In this document: positions 1-10,178 of the stretch, in pieces
Numbering within the stretch: position 1 is the stretch's first letter
Layout: every line of letters begins with the position of its first letter
Assembly: GCA_036937835.1 (NCBI GenBank)
Contig: CM072878.1
Span: 7,352,001-7,416,000 of the forward strand
Length of the DNA: 64,000 nt
Source: Pampus argenteus
Lineage: Eukaryota > Chordata > Actinopteri > Scombriformes > Stromateidae
Reading direction: 5' to 3'
Program-made: the position numbers and the translations under genes
The notes under the pieces: model-generated
Database searches by the model: none
What the model saw: the letters and a program-made list of their open reading frames with translations, nothing else
Told to the model about the DNA's origin: nothing

Positions 1-1314
1 TCTAAATCGCACCGATTGGGAATTCAGACAATGCCTTCACATTAGGGCCCTATTGTTGTTCTCTTTTCACGCTGCAAGCAGGAGGCAGGTTTCATCTTTG
101 CGTTGTTGTTTTTCCTTGTCAAATACCACGGAGTCTGTAGGGGGGTTACATCCACTTTGAGGTGGGTATGGCTGCTGTGTGTGTGTTAGGTGGTGGTATT
201 CAATTTTATAAAACAGATTAAGTCATAATCCATCCAGATAATGACCCCCCCACCCACCCCCACACACACATAAATATTTCTTGGTGTCTTTCCTGTCAAT
301 TAAAACAGGATTTTACACATATTTTAAGCAGGGCTGTAATTCAACAGTGTAGGCTACAGCACATTTAAGTCAAACATGAATGTCCTAAACTATAAAGGCC
401 TGACATGTAAATATAAATATCTGTCATGTGATCATTTCAAAACTTCCATATTGCACTTTCCACCCACATAACAGCCGGGCAAACTCATGCTAGAACAATC
501 TGTGGTTTATGTCCAGGTTCTCACCTTATTAGATTAGATGTGATAACACAGATATCTACTATCTGTTTATTTCTAGGTTAAGCCCCTCATAGGGAATGCG
601 TTACTGCAGGAGCAGATGGGACCATTTGGTAGATTATGTTTTTTTATAGCTCATACACCAACTGGGTTCTTTGAGGATGGTCCAACATAAAGCTCAGAGC
701 TTGTCCTCTCTTATGTGGGGCTGCAGTGGAAAAGTACTGAAAAGCATGATTTATAGCCTGAAACTCTGCTGAGTCAATACAACAGCACAGCCGATGTTTC
801 ATTCTACCAGCATTGTTTTTTATTCTGTGGACCAAAGATTACAGAATGAGAACATTTGTATTCCCTGACTGTATTTGTGTTCTTCTTTCTTGTTGTTTAT
901 CCGTTTTTTTTTATCTTTGCCTGAACCACATATCTTCAGTATCACTGTTTAAATATCATTGTTGGGGTTCGGGTTAATTCTGTCTTTCCAGTTGAAGGAT
1001 CAGGTAAATGATTTGATTTGGCGGATGGATTTGATTTTCTCCGGGCGTGTGGCTGCATTAACCCACAGGGGACAGAGCATAGACAGCATTGATTAATTCA
1101 GCTGAGAGTTCACTCCTCCCTGGAAAATAAATACATAAATAAATAAATACTGGATGATGTCCCTCCTGCATAAGCACCTACCCTAAAGCCTCGCCGTACA
1201 TAAATGTATGCATTCTCCCATTTTCATTAGATTTTCTCCATAAACTAATAAATGAGAGGCAGCATTAAACAAGAGCAGCCCAGATCTTTTGGATGACCCC
1301 ACCCAGACTGCTCT

Positions 1315-1316
<2 letters not shown>

Positions 1317-1370
<54 letters not shown>
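1317..1370. repeat. (CA)n microsatellite, 27 units
   Basis: 54 nt of uninterrupted CA. Reading frames through it give artefactual His-Thr or Val-Cys runs. Confidence 0.95.
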
Positions 1371-1373
<3 letters not shown>

Positions 1374-4248
1374 CCTGCATTACCCAAAGGGCTAAATCAT
1401 TCATCATACCTCATCCCATGCTCTGCACAAGTACTGTACTGTTACTGAAGCAACTGCCACTGCATTGCAGCAAGACAAATCCCGAAATGATTGTGAAGAA
1501 GGCTAATTGCAGTGTCGTGTTTTCTGACGGACTGAAGACACACGCACACACACACACGTAATAAACATGCCACTGAGTCTGAGATGACTGACGTGCACAC
1601 ACACACACCAACACATATACAGCTCTCATGGGATACCTGCCAATCATCAGACAGTGCCTTGCAGGGTTTTATGATGGACCACCGGAGGGGGGAGGAGGGT
1701 TAGGAGCTTACTGCTGGAGGACAAACAGCCGGCCATACACACACACACACACATATACTCACACACTCCACCCTGACAGGCATACAGCTGAGCGTGAAGT
1801 GGTCACATGACGTGAAAATCTCAATGCTGATTGTCTGTCGCCACAAATATTCCCAGTTTCCACGATTTTATGATCAGGCGATGGTGTTTCTGCTTTGTTG
1901 TAGTTTCAATAAAATTCCATCGTAATTGGATGTGCATACGTGTGAGATGTATGCATTTATATCATTTTATATATTATATATATATTACAAACAGTTTATC
2001 ATCAAAAGCACCGAGCCACACATGCAACACAAATCAAAAAGCTATTATATTAAAGGATAATCTCACAAATGTTCAAGTCCGTCTTAAAATGATCAGATAT
2101 GAACACTGACACATGTTTTTCTTGCTGTAATTGTTCCTCCTGTTCATACTGGACTTACCACCCAGACTCGTCAAGCAAGGAGATGTCAGAGTTGCTGTCT
2201 TTTTACTGCTAAATTCCCTCTTTTCGCTACTGTCACTCCACTGCAGTTGAACAGGAAAACAAAGAGGAAATTTTTTGTTGAAAAGTGTATCAGTGGAAGA
2301 TATCCACTTGTCCATATCAGACAGAATTGGAAAAACTGTGAACCTTTTAATGTAACTTGATATGTAAATGTCAAAAGACTTCAAATTGATTTCAGTTTCG
2401 AAACCAAAATAAACACTCGTATTTGTAGAGAATGCTTCCAAGACAAGGACACGCATGGGAGTCACAGCAAAGTGATTCCCATCTGCCACTGCATCGAACC
2501 AAGATGGGGGATGTGGAGGTTGGGAGGAGGAGGAGGAGGAGGGTTGGGGGTTATGGTAAGGGGATTGTGCATGAGCGGTTACTGTGCCTGAGTGGTGTGG
2601 TTAGAGATCTGAGAAATCACCAGGCCTCAACCATAAGGAAACAGTGACGTAAACACACATCTCCTGCTGAGTTAATGTACAGTGGTAATGTGTCAAGACC
2701 ACTGAAACTCCAACCTCTACATCCCTGACATATATTTAATACTGACTGAGATATATATATATAAACAAAAATAAATTATATATATATATAATTTTTTTTT
2801 TTTTTAAAACAGACAAACAACAGATTAGAAATGAGACAACTGGCCTCCTGTCAGTCACTGATGGAAACAACACTTTACATCTGCTGTCAGTCAATCAAAT
2901 CAAATAATATTCACAGGCATAACTGTGTGTTACCCTCAGGGAACATGTCACTCTCAGTAGAATGCAAATCACTCTGAGGCTTACAAAAAGAGGAGCTACT
3001 ATTTGTGAATATCATCTATTATTTTCTGCTGGCCTCCTTCTGTCAGCTGTGCTAGCCTTCTATTTGCCTTTCACCTACTTTACCAGAAACACACACACAC
3101 ATGTAGTGCTGTGGCCCCATCTGCTGGGGAATAAGGAGAACTGTGTGCGGGGTGAATCAGTGACCTGACCAGTGAAGCTGCTGTAAAGCTCCCAGCTGTG
3201 GTAAATGAAGGAACACAGTCAGCCTTCTTTTCTGACAAATTGGTCCCCCTCTGTGTCATCTCTCAAGGGACGACATTGTGCTGCAACACACATTTTTGAA
3301 CAGGATAGCTGGAGTGTCTCATTCAACAAACACCTCCAGTGCTCACACCTGCGAGCATGCACGGGCAACACACACACATGCATGTGTGCGATAACCCAGA
3401 CAAGTGCAGAAAAAAATGGACTCACACACACACACACACACACATACACACAAGCAGTACACTACAGTACACACACACACATGCCAAGCACAGTGAGTGT
3501 TTTGCTGGCGTGGCAGTAAAAGGATATCAGAGAGAAGCAGTCTCAGCAGAATCACAGAGGGAGCTGCAGTGAGACGGAATAAATTTCCAATACCAAACCC
3601 ACTTGATCTTCAGGGTGTGTGTGTGTGTGTGTGAATGTGTATATGCATGTGGATGCAGTAACACTTCTGTATGCATATGTACAGGCCTTCATGTTCCCTC
3701 AAACAGCCCTCCAGGCTCATCATATATCACCAGGTGCCTCCATACAGCCCCGAGTGCTGCATGAAACTTGGGACAGCCTGACTAATGGACTCAGTATGTC
3801 TTTGGCCGGTACTGGATGTGTGGTGTCATGCACAGAAACAGGATATGATGCATAGAACATGAGGGTGGGGCTGCGCCATCCATCTTATCCTCTTCCATCT
3901 CTGTAAAATGCTAATGTGTGGATCTGTTTTTAGATGTGGGCAGGAAATGTGTCCCGTATCAAGCAGAGGATCTCTTTCCGCCATTCTAGGAAAGCTGGCA
4001 TAAAAAAATTAAAAAAAAAAAAAAAAATCTGCTTTAGTGTTCCTTTACTCAATAAATCAGCAGCAAATCCAATGAAATATAACTTTATGGTCCAAAGACA
4101 GTAATGTATACACATTCACACATATCAAACAAAAAAGTATGGGTTTAAATGAAGCTTAAATGAAGAATATTAATATGAGTGAATGGGTTGAGACAGAAGA
4201 AATGATGGTGTTCTGCACGTTTTATGGCATGAATTAAATGGACTTTCA

Positions 4249-4262
4249 CCGCCATCTGCTGG
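4249..4262 (-). promoter_or_regulatory. CTCF-like motif
   Basis: The plus strand reads CCGCCATCTGCTGG, the reverse complement of CCAGCAGATGGCGG, which fits the CTCF core consensus CCASYAGRKGGCRS over the positions read. It sits about 1.6 kb beyond the actb poly(A) site. Occupancy is inferred. Confidence 0.4.
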
Positions 4263-5874
4263 CTAAACTGTGTAACTGCTGTAAACTCTCGGTTGGATCC
4301 TGAATACAGCAACAAGAGATAAAACTACAAGCCTTCAAGATCTAATGCGGTTGCATATTTTTGGGTGTGTCTGAGCCAAAGAGCAAGTCATTGTGATGTT
4401 TGTCCTGTCCTCAGGGAGATAAAAACAACAACAACATGTATGTTGCAATCGGAAAGATTTTCCATCATAAAAATATTAACCCTATAAGGCCAAATGCATC
4501 AAATCTGTTACAAGCATTTGTGAGACCTATTGTGTCACCTTATAGTAAAAACTTCACTCTATACACACATTATTAGTAACTGATCTGAGCTCTATCCTTA
4601 TCATAGAGCCTGCCCTAACCTTTTAGCTCATAATTTTAGTGAGTCAGCTGAGGCAGGTAACACTGCAGTTATTAGGTCACCATAAAGCCTGAAGCAGAGA
4701 AAGATATAGATATCCACTGTGGCAGTGGAAAAACAGTAGTACATCAGTGAACTTTTTTAAATATATTGACTCCTGATATAGTACTCAGGTAGCAGTACTG
4801 AATGTTGAGGAGGGTGTGTATTGATGACAAGGCTGCGCTCGTTAGACTGTATCAGGTGCTTTGAAAAAGCCACACCCTGTATAATCTAAGATGTTATCTA
4901 GTCAAAACACACTTGCATTGTTTAAATCCTTTAAGTCCTGAACGTCCTTCACAACAATGAGATGACTTGAAACCTGTGAGACCTGCTCCAGCACACAAGA
5001 ACATGTCGGTTAATCTTTTACACTACTCAGAAAAATATCAATCCTGGTTATCCTCCAATATGCTAAGAAGCTACATGCAAGGATCAGATCAGACTTCCAG
5101 TTTAGGCCTAACCATTAGATGTTTGATCATCTCACAGCACATGCAATAGTATCTTCTCTTATATCACCCAGGATATATAGTGTACTGCTGCTGTTTAATA
5201 CCGTTATGTTACTTTCTTACCTAAAAACAATGAAATAGTTCCCATTAGCAAATCATTTCCTTTTTAAACTGTCTATGTTTCAATCATTCACTGCAGTGAG
5301 CCAAAAAGTGCTTTAGAGTGTCCTTTGATCTACTGCATGTTCTGTGAAACTGACCTAAATTACATGTACTTGTGTAAGTAGGAAAATTATGTTCAGAATA
5401 TGCAGCCTCCAATTTATGTTTTCATGGCAAATTATGGGAGAGAAAGAGAGGGGGGAACAACAACAAAAACAAACAGCACCACTATTCTAGGACTTTACAG
5501 AATGTGACTTGTATCCCAAGATAGCATATTGTGAAGTTGATACAAACAGCATCTTACTTACCTTGATGCTACTGCATGGTTTCCCCATTTCCTTAGTTGG
5601 ACTAAATCTAGCAAAAGTAGATTTTTCCCTTCCAATTTAAGTTTTGGGGCCTACATCTTGAATCCATGTTGACCAAGAAAATCTGTTAAATGTGGCAACC
5701 AAAAAAGTCATGCAGTTACATTTTACTGCAGCATTATATTTGGGTTGTGTACCAAGACTTAATGTAGTAAAGATATGTTGTGTACATGAAAAGCTCAGCT
5801 TAAAATTCAAAAGCTTGGATAGCGAAGACTTTACAATGACAACATTTCAAGTAAGACAATAGTCAGACATCATG

Positions 5875-6549
5875 TCGGAACACATGTGCACTTTATTGGA
5901 ATTGTTTAGTCAGTGTACAGGTTGGCCCCAACGGTCTGGCACCCCATGTTATCCCATCACTTTCAGACCCTTTGCCTCACCACCCCAGGAAAGCTTTTAA
6001 CTGGGGGGGAGAAGGTCACAATTGGGTTTTGCATAACAAAACGAAAAGAAAAAAAAGTGAACAGGACCAAGATTTTTTAAGGCTGAAAGTACAAAAAACC
6101 CAGACATAATTTACATACAAGCGATACTACAACCATGTTTTAAGTATGCTCCAACCACTGGGCAGCCTTCACAGAGGCGAATACGTGTCTGAACAATGCA
6201 GTTAACATTTGGAATCATGTTTCTGAACAATGCAGTCAACAAACATTTGGAATGACTCAAAGAAAAAAAACAAAATGTACATTTTTTTAAGTCCCCAGAT
6301 GCAACTGCAAAGCCCTGGGGTGCTTTTTTTTTTTTTAAACCTAGCCAAAAACATTACTGCCTCCTTCATCGTTCCAGTTTTTTAAAATCCTGAGTCAAGC
6401 GCGAAAAATAACTGAAGCCATGCCAAATGAGTTGGTCGTCAAGGCTCTGCGCCTGAGTGTGTATGAGAAATGTGTTGTGTGTGGTTGTTTTGCACAGAGC
6501 TGAAGTTGTTTGGGCATTTGGTTGGGGAAGGGGAGGAGGAACAGTCTGT
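5875..6549 (-). other. actb: actb 3'UTR
   Basis: About 670 nt follow the stop. Several blocks match the mammalian ACTB 3'UTR as I remember it: the GGCATGGCTTCA / GCTTGACTCAGGAT / AAACTGGAACGATGAAGG stretch (6361-6431), AGTCATTCCAAAT-like sequence (6244-6256), GTAAATTATGT near 6105-6116, and CCTGTACACTGACT just before the poly(A) signal (5906-5922). The 3'UTR of beta-actin carries localisation and stability signals. A T/A-rich tract at 6325-6338 interrupts the blocks. Confidence 0.85.
5892..5897 (-). terminator. actb: actb polyadenylation signal AATAAA
   Basis: AATAAAGTGCACA on the minus strand matches the end of mammalian ACTB mRNA (AATAAAAGTGCACA). Cleavage is expected 10-25 nt downstream, near 5875. 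Confidence 0.9.
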
Positions 6550-6693
6550 TTAGAAGCATTTGCGGTGGACGATGGAGGGGCCGGACTCATCGTACTCCTG
6601 CTTGCTGATCCACATCTGCTGGAAGGTGGACAGAGAGGCCAGGATGGATCCTCCGATCCAGACAGAGTATTTACGCTCAGGTGGGGCAATGAT
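6550..6693 (-). CDS. actb: actb coding exon 5 with stop
   Basis: A 144-nt exon from [12 protein letters not shown] to VHRKCF, then TAA at 6552-6550. It carries the conserved penultimate cysteine and terminal phenylalanine of actins. Confidence 0.97.
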   Translation of the reverse strand: MIAPPERKYSVWIGGSILASLSTFQQMWISKQEYDESGPSIVHRKCF

Positions 6694-8594
6694 CTGCAAG
6701 AGACAAGACAAGAGACCCATTAGAATACAAGAACATCTTGTTCAGATATGCATTCAACCAATCTTGTTAAACGGCAGCAATGTGCAGCAAGTCAGCTCAC
6801 CTTGATCTTCATGGTAGATGGGGCCAGGGATGTGATCTCCTTCTGCATCCTGTCAGCGATGCCGGGGTACATGGTGGTACCACCAGACAGCACGGTGTTG
6901 GCGTACAGGTCCTTACGGATGTCGACGTCGCACTTCATGATGCTGTTGTAGGTGGTCTCATGAATTCCGCAGGACTCCATACCTGAGAGCAGGAACAAGA
7001 ACCATTAGCAGTTGAAGTGCAGGGTAACCATGGAGGTTTAGCATGCAATGCATATTGAGCTTTAGTCAGAAAAACATACCAAGGAAGGAAGGCTGGAAGA
7101 GGGCCTCGGGGCAACGGAACCTCTCATTGCCGATGGTGATGACCTGTCCGTCAGGCAGCTCGTAGCTCTTCTCCAGGGAAGAGGAGGAGGCAGCAGTGCC
7201 CATCTCCTGCTCGAAGTCCAGGGCGACGTAGCACAGCTTCTCCTTGATGTCACGCACGATTTCCCTCTCAGCTGTGGTGGTGAAGGAGTAGCCACGCTCT
7301 GTCAGGATCTTCATGAGGTAGTCTGTGAGGTCGCGACCAGCCAAGTCCAGACGCAGGATGGCGTGGGGCAGGGCATAGCCCTCGTAGATGGGCACTGTGT
7401 GGGTCACACCATCACCGGAGTCCATGACAATACCGGTGGTACGACCAGAGGCATACAGGGAGAGCACAGCCTGGATGGCAACGTACATGGCGGGGGTGTT
7501 GAAGGTCTCGAACATGATCTGTAGGAAGAGAAGATACTTGAGTACTTTCACATAAGAGTAAGATGGTTAAGGTTTTGTGGCCACTGCATCCACTACATGC
7601 ATTAAGAGTGAGGCTCAGATTATGTTAGTAGAATAAAAGTGCAGAAAGTCAACATTCCTTCACACTTGTGCATGTCATATGTCTATTAGGTGCTGATCTA
7701 ATGGCTCAGCTAAACATTATAAGACACAAGTGCAGATAAGGCACACAGTCAAGAGACCTGTTGATGATAGATCATCTTATAGGAGAGAGGTCCTGGAGGA
7801 GAGGGGGAGGAAGGAGCAAGTGAGAATAGAATAGAGAAGGAAGCCAAGGAGGAAATGAGGTAACTAGTTTTATCACTTTAATGTACCGTCTGGTCAATCT
7901 GGATATGCTAAACTGTATGTGCACAAGTAGGGGTTTATACCTGGGTCATCTTCTCCCTGTTGGCTTTGGGGTTCAGAGGGGCCTCTGTGAGCAGGACGGG
8001 GTGCTCCTCAGGGGCCACTCTCAGCTCATTGTAGAAGGTGTGATGCCAGATCTTCTCCATGTCATCCCAGTTGGTCACAATACCGTGCTCGATGGGGTAC
8101 TTCAGGGTCAGGATACCTCTCTTGCTCTGAGCTTCATCACCAACGTAGCTGTCCTTCTGGCCCATACCCACCATCACTCCCTGAACAAGAAAATAGCTTG
8201 TTTAATTCACAAACACAGCATGCACCTAATATAGGTAAAAATACCATTAAGACTTGCTTTAATGGTTGTGTAATAAGGTAGCTTAATTGATCACTCCATT
8301 CCACTTCATTTGTGCAAAACTGAACCCATTTTCATCTAATATTAAAACCATTTTAATCAGAGAGAATTACATGCAATTGCTTAATTATTTAAATTTGAAC
8401 AATGAAAATTGTGTCATCTTTTCATACATTTTAATATAAGCTTGATTTTATTTGTTGTAGATAGCACTCACCTGATGTCTGGGGCGACCGACGATGGAGG
8501 GGAAGACAGCACGAGGGGCGTCGTCTCCGGCGAATCCGGCTTTGCACATACCGGATCCGTTGTCAACAACCAGTGCGGCGATTTCATCTTCCAT
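6550..8594 (-). CDS. actb: Cytoplasmic beta-actin, 5 coding exons, complete
   Basis: Beta-actin polymerises into F-actin, hydrolyses ATP and forms the cytoskeleton of non-muscle cells. Coding exons on the minus strand are 8594-8472, 8180-7941, 7518-7080, 6982-6801 and 6693-6550 (123+240+439+182+144 nt), giving 375 residues plus a TAA stop, the invariant actin length. All junctions are GT-AG, in frame, at the positions of vertebrate beta-actin genes. Visible landmarks are the acidic N-terminus [10 protein letters not shown], the first phosphate loop [11 protein letters not shown], the D-loop after [19 protein letters not shown], His73 in YPIEHGIV, the second phosphate loop DSGDGVTH, and the C-terminus VHRKCF. 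The [13 protein letters not shown] start and the 3'UTR distinguish it from gamma- and muscle actins. Teleosts often carry two actb copies, and I cannot say which this is. Seen directly: exons and protein. Known from the family: function. Confidence 0.98.
6801..6982 (-). CDS. actb: actb coding exon 4
   Basis: A 182-nt exon from [14 protein letters not shown] to APSTMKIK. It starts with the GT that completes the split glycine codon and ends in phase 0. The tyrosine in HETTYNSI is noted separately as a small substitution. Confidence 0.97.
7080..7518 (-). CDS. actb: actb coding exon 3
   Basis: A 439-nt exon from [11 protein letters not shown] to QPSFLG, including the second phosphate loop DSGDGVTH. 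The glycine codon at its 3' end is split (G|GT) with the next exon. Donor GTATGT at 7079-7074. Confidence 0.97.
7519..7940 (-). other. actb: actb intron (422 nt)
   Basis: Intron between coding exons 2 and 3. A purine-rich patch lies near 7785-7860 on the plus strand. Nothing else is recognised. Confidence 0.9.
7941..8180 (-). CDS. actb: actb coding exon 2
   Basis: A 240-nt exon encoding residues 42-121, with the DNase-binding D-loop, His73 (the methylated histidine of actins) and the start of the subdomain 1 core. It runs from GVMVGMG to ANREKMTQ. Donor GTATAA, acceptor CAG. Confidence 0.97.
8472..8594 (-). CDS. actb: actb coding exon 1 (transcript exon 2)
   Basis: Encodes residues 1-41, from MEDEIA to GRPRHQ. 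The acceptor AG lies just 2 nt before the ATG (exon start 8596) and the donor is GTGAGT at 8471-8466. It ends in phase 0. Holds the acidic N-terminus and the first nucleotide phosphate loop. Confidence 0.97.
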
Positions 8595-8596
8595 GG

Positions 8597-9996
8597 CTGA
8601 ACTGTTTTTAAAAAAAACAAAAAAAACAAAAAGCGCAATTAAATACAAGTTTCACTGCCTGTTAAATCAGTAAACTGCAGTACACGAGACACGCCGCTGT
8701 GTGGCGCTCGATCCTCACCTCCCGACCTATCTAGACAAAAAGGAAGCGGCGCAGCACGCTGTTGTTACCATATAAGGGCATGGTTGGTTTGGTTGGTTTT
8801 GAGCAGCTTTGCGGCTCGCGGCGCCATGGCGTACGGCCAGATCGTATTATATGAGTGCCGTCGCTGGGACCACTCCCTCCGATTCACTACAGCCCTTCCT
8901 CCCTCCACACCCCCCCCACCCCTTCCTACTGTTGCTTAAACTGGTTTAATACCCTTCCTAAACCTTTGCTTCAATACCACTGCGTCATACCCAACTTAAA
9001 CGGCCTCCTTCATTGTACACTGGCAGGCACCTGACTGCGTAGAATTAAAAAAAGTTAAAAAATCATGGATTCCTGACAGCAGCCTTTAACAGCGGATGCT
9101 AGCAGTTTTTTTTAAGTTAGTTGCATAATGGCCTCATGTTAATTAATGAATGAGTCAAATCCTTGACTGATGCTCCATTTCCTGAAAGCCACGCCTTTTC
9201 TTAGTCAATATGATTTGTCGATTGTCATGCGCAATTGCCCCTCTTCTACACGTTTAAGACGGTAAAACACGGACGTGTCGAAAGACAGGTTTATCCAACT
9301 AATCCATTAATGAATGCCTGTATTCACCTCACTTTCCCTCCATTTACAGAGAGCTGTGATGAGATTAGTCCGGTGATAAGCTTAAGATTTGACTGACTCT
9401 CCTATAAAGTATATAGTGACCATGAAAATGTTTAATCTTGATTAAACCGCTGCTATTGCAAGTCCGAAGGGCGGTGTTAGCACGGTGTGGCTAGGCTAAT
9501 ATGCTGAAGTAGGTCACACCCCGCCGCATCGAGAGCACAAAGGGAGCAGCCGGGATCCAGACAACCTCAGCCCAAACCCTTTCTGAAATTGCCCTGCTGG
9601 AAAAGAAACAAGCCGGCACTGAAATACCGGCAACGTTGCACATCTACACGAAGCCAGTTTGTTGCACAGTTAACTCACAAGGTTACATTAAGTTAACTAT
9701 AAGCCGGTTACAAATCCATAAAGCACCTGCGAGTCGCAGAAACGCCAAGTCAAGTGGTCTTTAGTCATCTCATTCGTACTTTGAGATGAAACAGACTGAT
9801 GTACATGAATCTTTCTAAAGACAAGTTAAATTAGCATCATAGTTGGTGTATGACAGGACAAAGACCCTCGTGGTCCCTGCCATTTTTGGCAGTCAAAAAA
9901 AGCGACAGTTTTCACAAACAATACCATTTAAAACCACTTATTGTTTATGTGCTAAACAGTCTAAAATTAGGAATATGTAAATAACAGCTTCCTTAC
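8597..9996 (-). other. actb: actb intron 1
   Basis: About 1.4 kb between the untranslated first exon and the exon carrying the start codon. It contains the CArG box at 8768-8777 in a CpG-rich patch (about 8690-8850). The rest is unique-looking sequence without simple repeats. Confidence 0.88.
8768..8777. promoter_or_regulatory. actb: Intron 1 CArG box (SRF site)
   Basis: CCATATAAGG is a perfect CC(A/T)6GG site inside actb intron 1, in a GC-rich patch. A CArG element in intron 1 is a known feature of vertebrate beta-actin genes and contributes to enhancer activity. Confidence 0.85.
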
Positions 9997-10080
9997 CTTT
10001 GGGTGGGGGGCTTTTCGCTTTAAGGGAACCGGTTTCAGGCAAATGATATCCCGCACAAGCTGTGTGTAACGGTGCTCAGA
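9997..10080 (-). other. actb: actb noncoding first exon (5'UTR), 5' edge approximate
   Basis: A strong donor, AAAG|GTAAGG, ends the exon at 9997. The TATA box at 10108-10115 puts the start site near 10080. Vertebrate actb genes have a short untranslated first exon and a first intron of about 1 kb. Here the intron is 1.4 kb. The start coordinate is inferred from TATA spacing only. Confidence 0.8.
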
Positions 10081-10107
10081 GTGAATCCGCTAGCTCAAGG
10101 CACATTG

Positions 10108-10178
10108 TTTTTATAGTACGTCAGCTGCCCGGCTCGAGCCATAAAAGGTAAACTTTCGGAATTGCGCTCTCTGATTGG
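10108..10178 (-). promoter_or_regulatory. actb: actb core promoter: CCAAT, CArG box and TATA box
   Basis: Read on the minus strand, a CCAAT box (10178-10174) is followed by the CArG box CCTTTTATGG (10148-10139) and then TATAAAAA (10115-10108). This is the arrangement known for vertebrate beta-actin promoters. SRF binds the CArG box and makes the gene responsive to serum and to the G-actin/MRTF pathway (established knowledge). Motifs are seen directly; activity is inferred. Confidence 0.92.

Larger units (their letters stand above)
1..5870. other. Gene-free DNA downstream of actb
   Basis: No ORF here resembles a known protein; the open frames are short and mostly cross CA repeats. It holds (CA)n tracts at 1317-1370 and 3423-3452, a (GT)n tract near 3616-3632, an A-run at 4007-4027, AT-rich patches near 1960-1990 and 2745-2805, a GGA-rich patch near 2520-2545, and a CTCF-like motif at 4249-4262. 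Nothing else recognisable. Confidence 0.6.

Noticed and set aside
1289..1561. Open frame with long His-Thr runs, and many like it across the window
   Set aside because: The runs are translated (CA)n repeats. The flanks resemble no protein and the frames occur on both strands, so they are artefacts of repeat DNA.
8824..8830. GCCATGG in actb intron 1 as an alternative start
   Set aside because: It lies in the first intron, gives no actin-like frame and has no matching splice site to coding exon 1.
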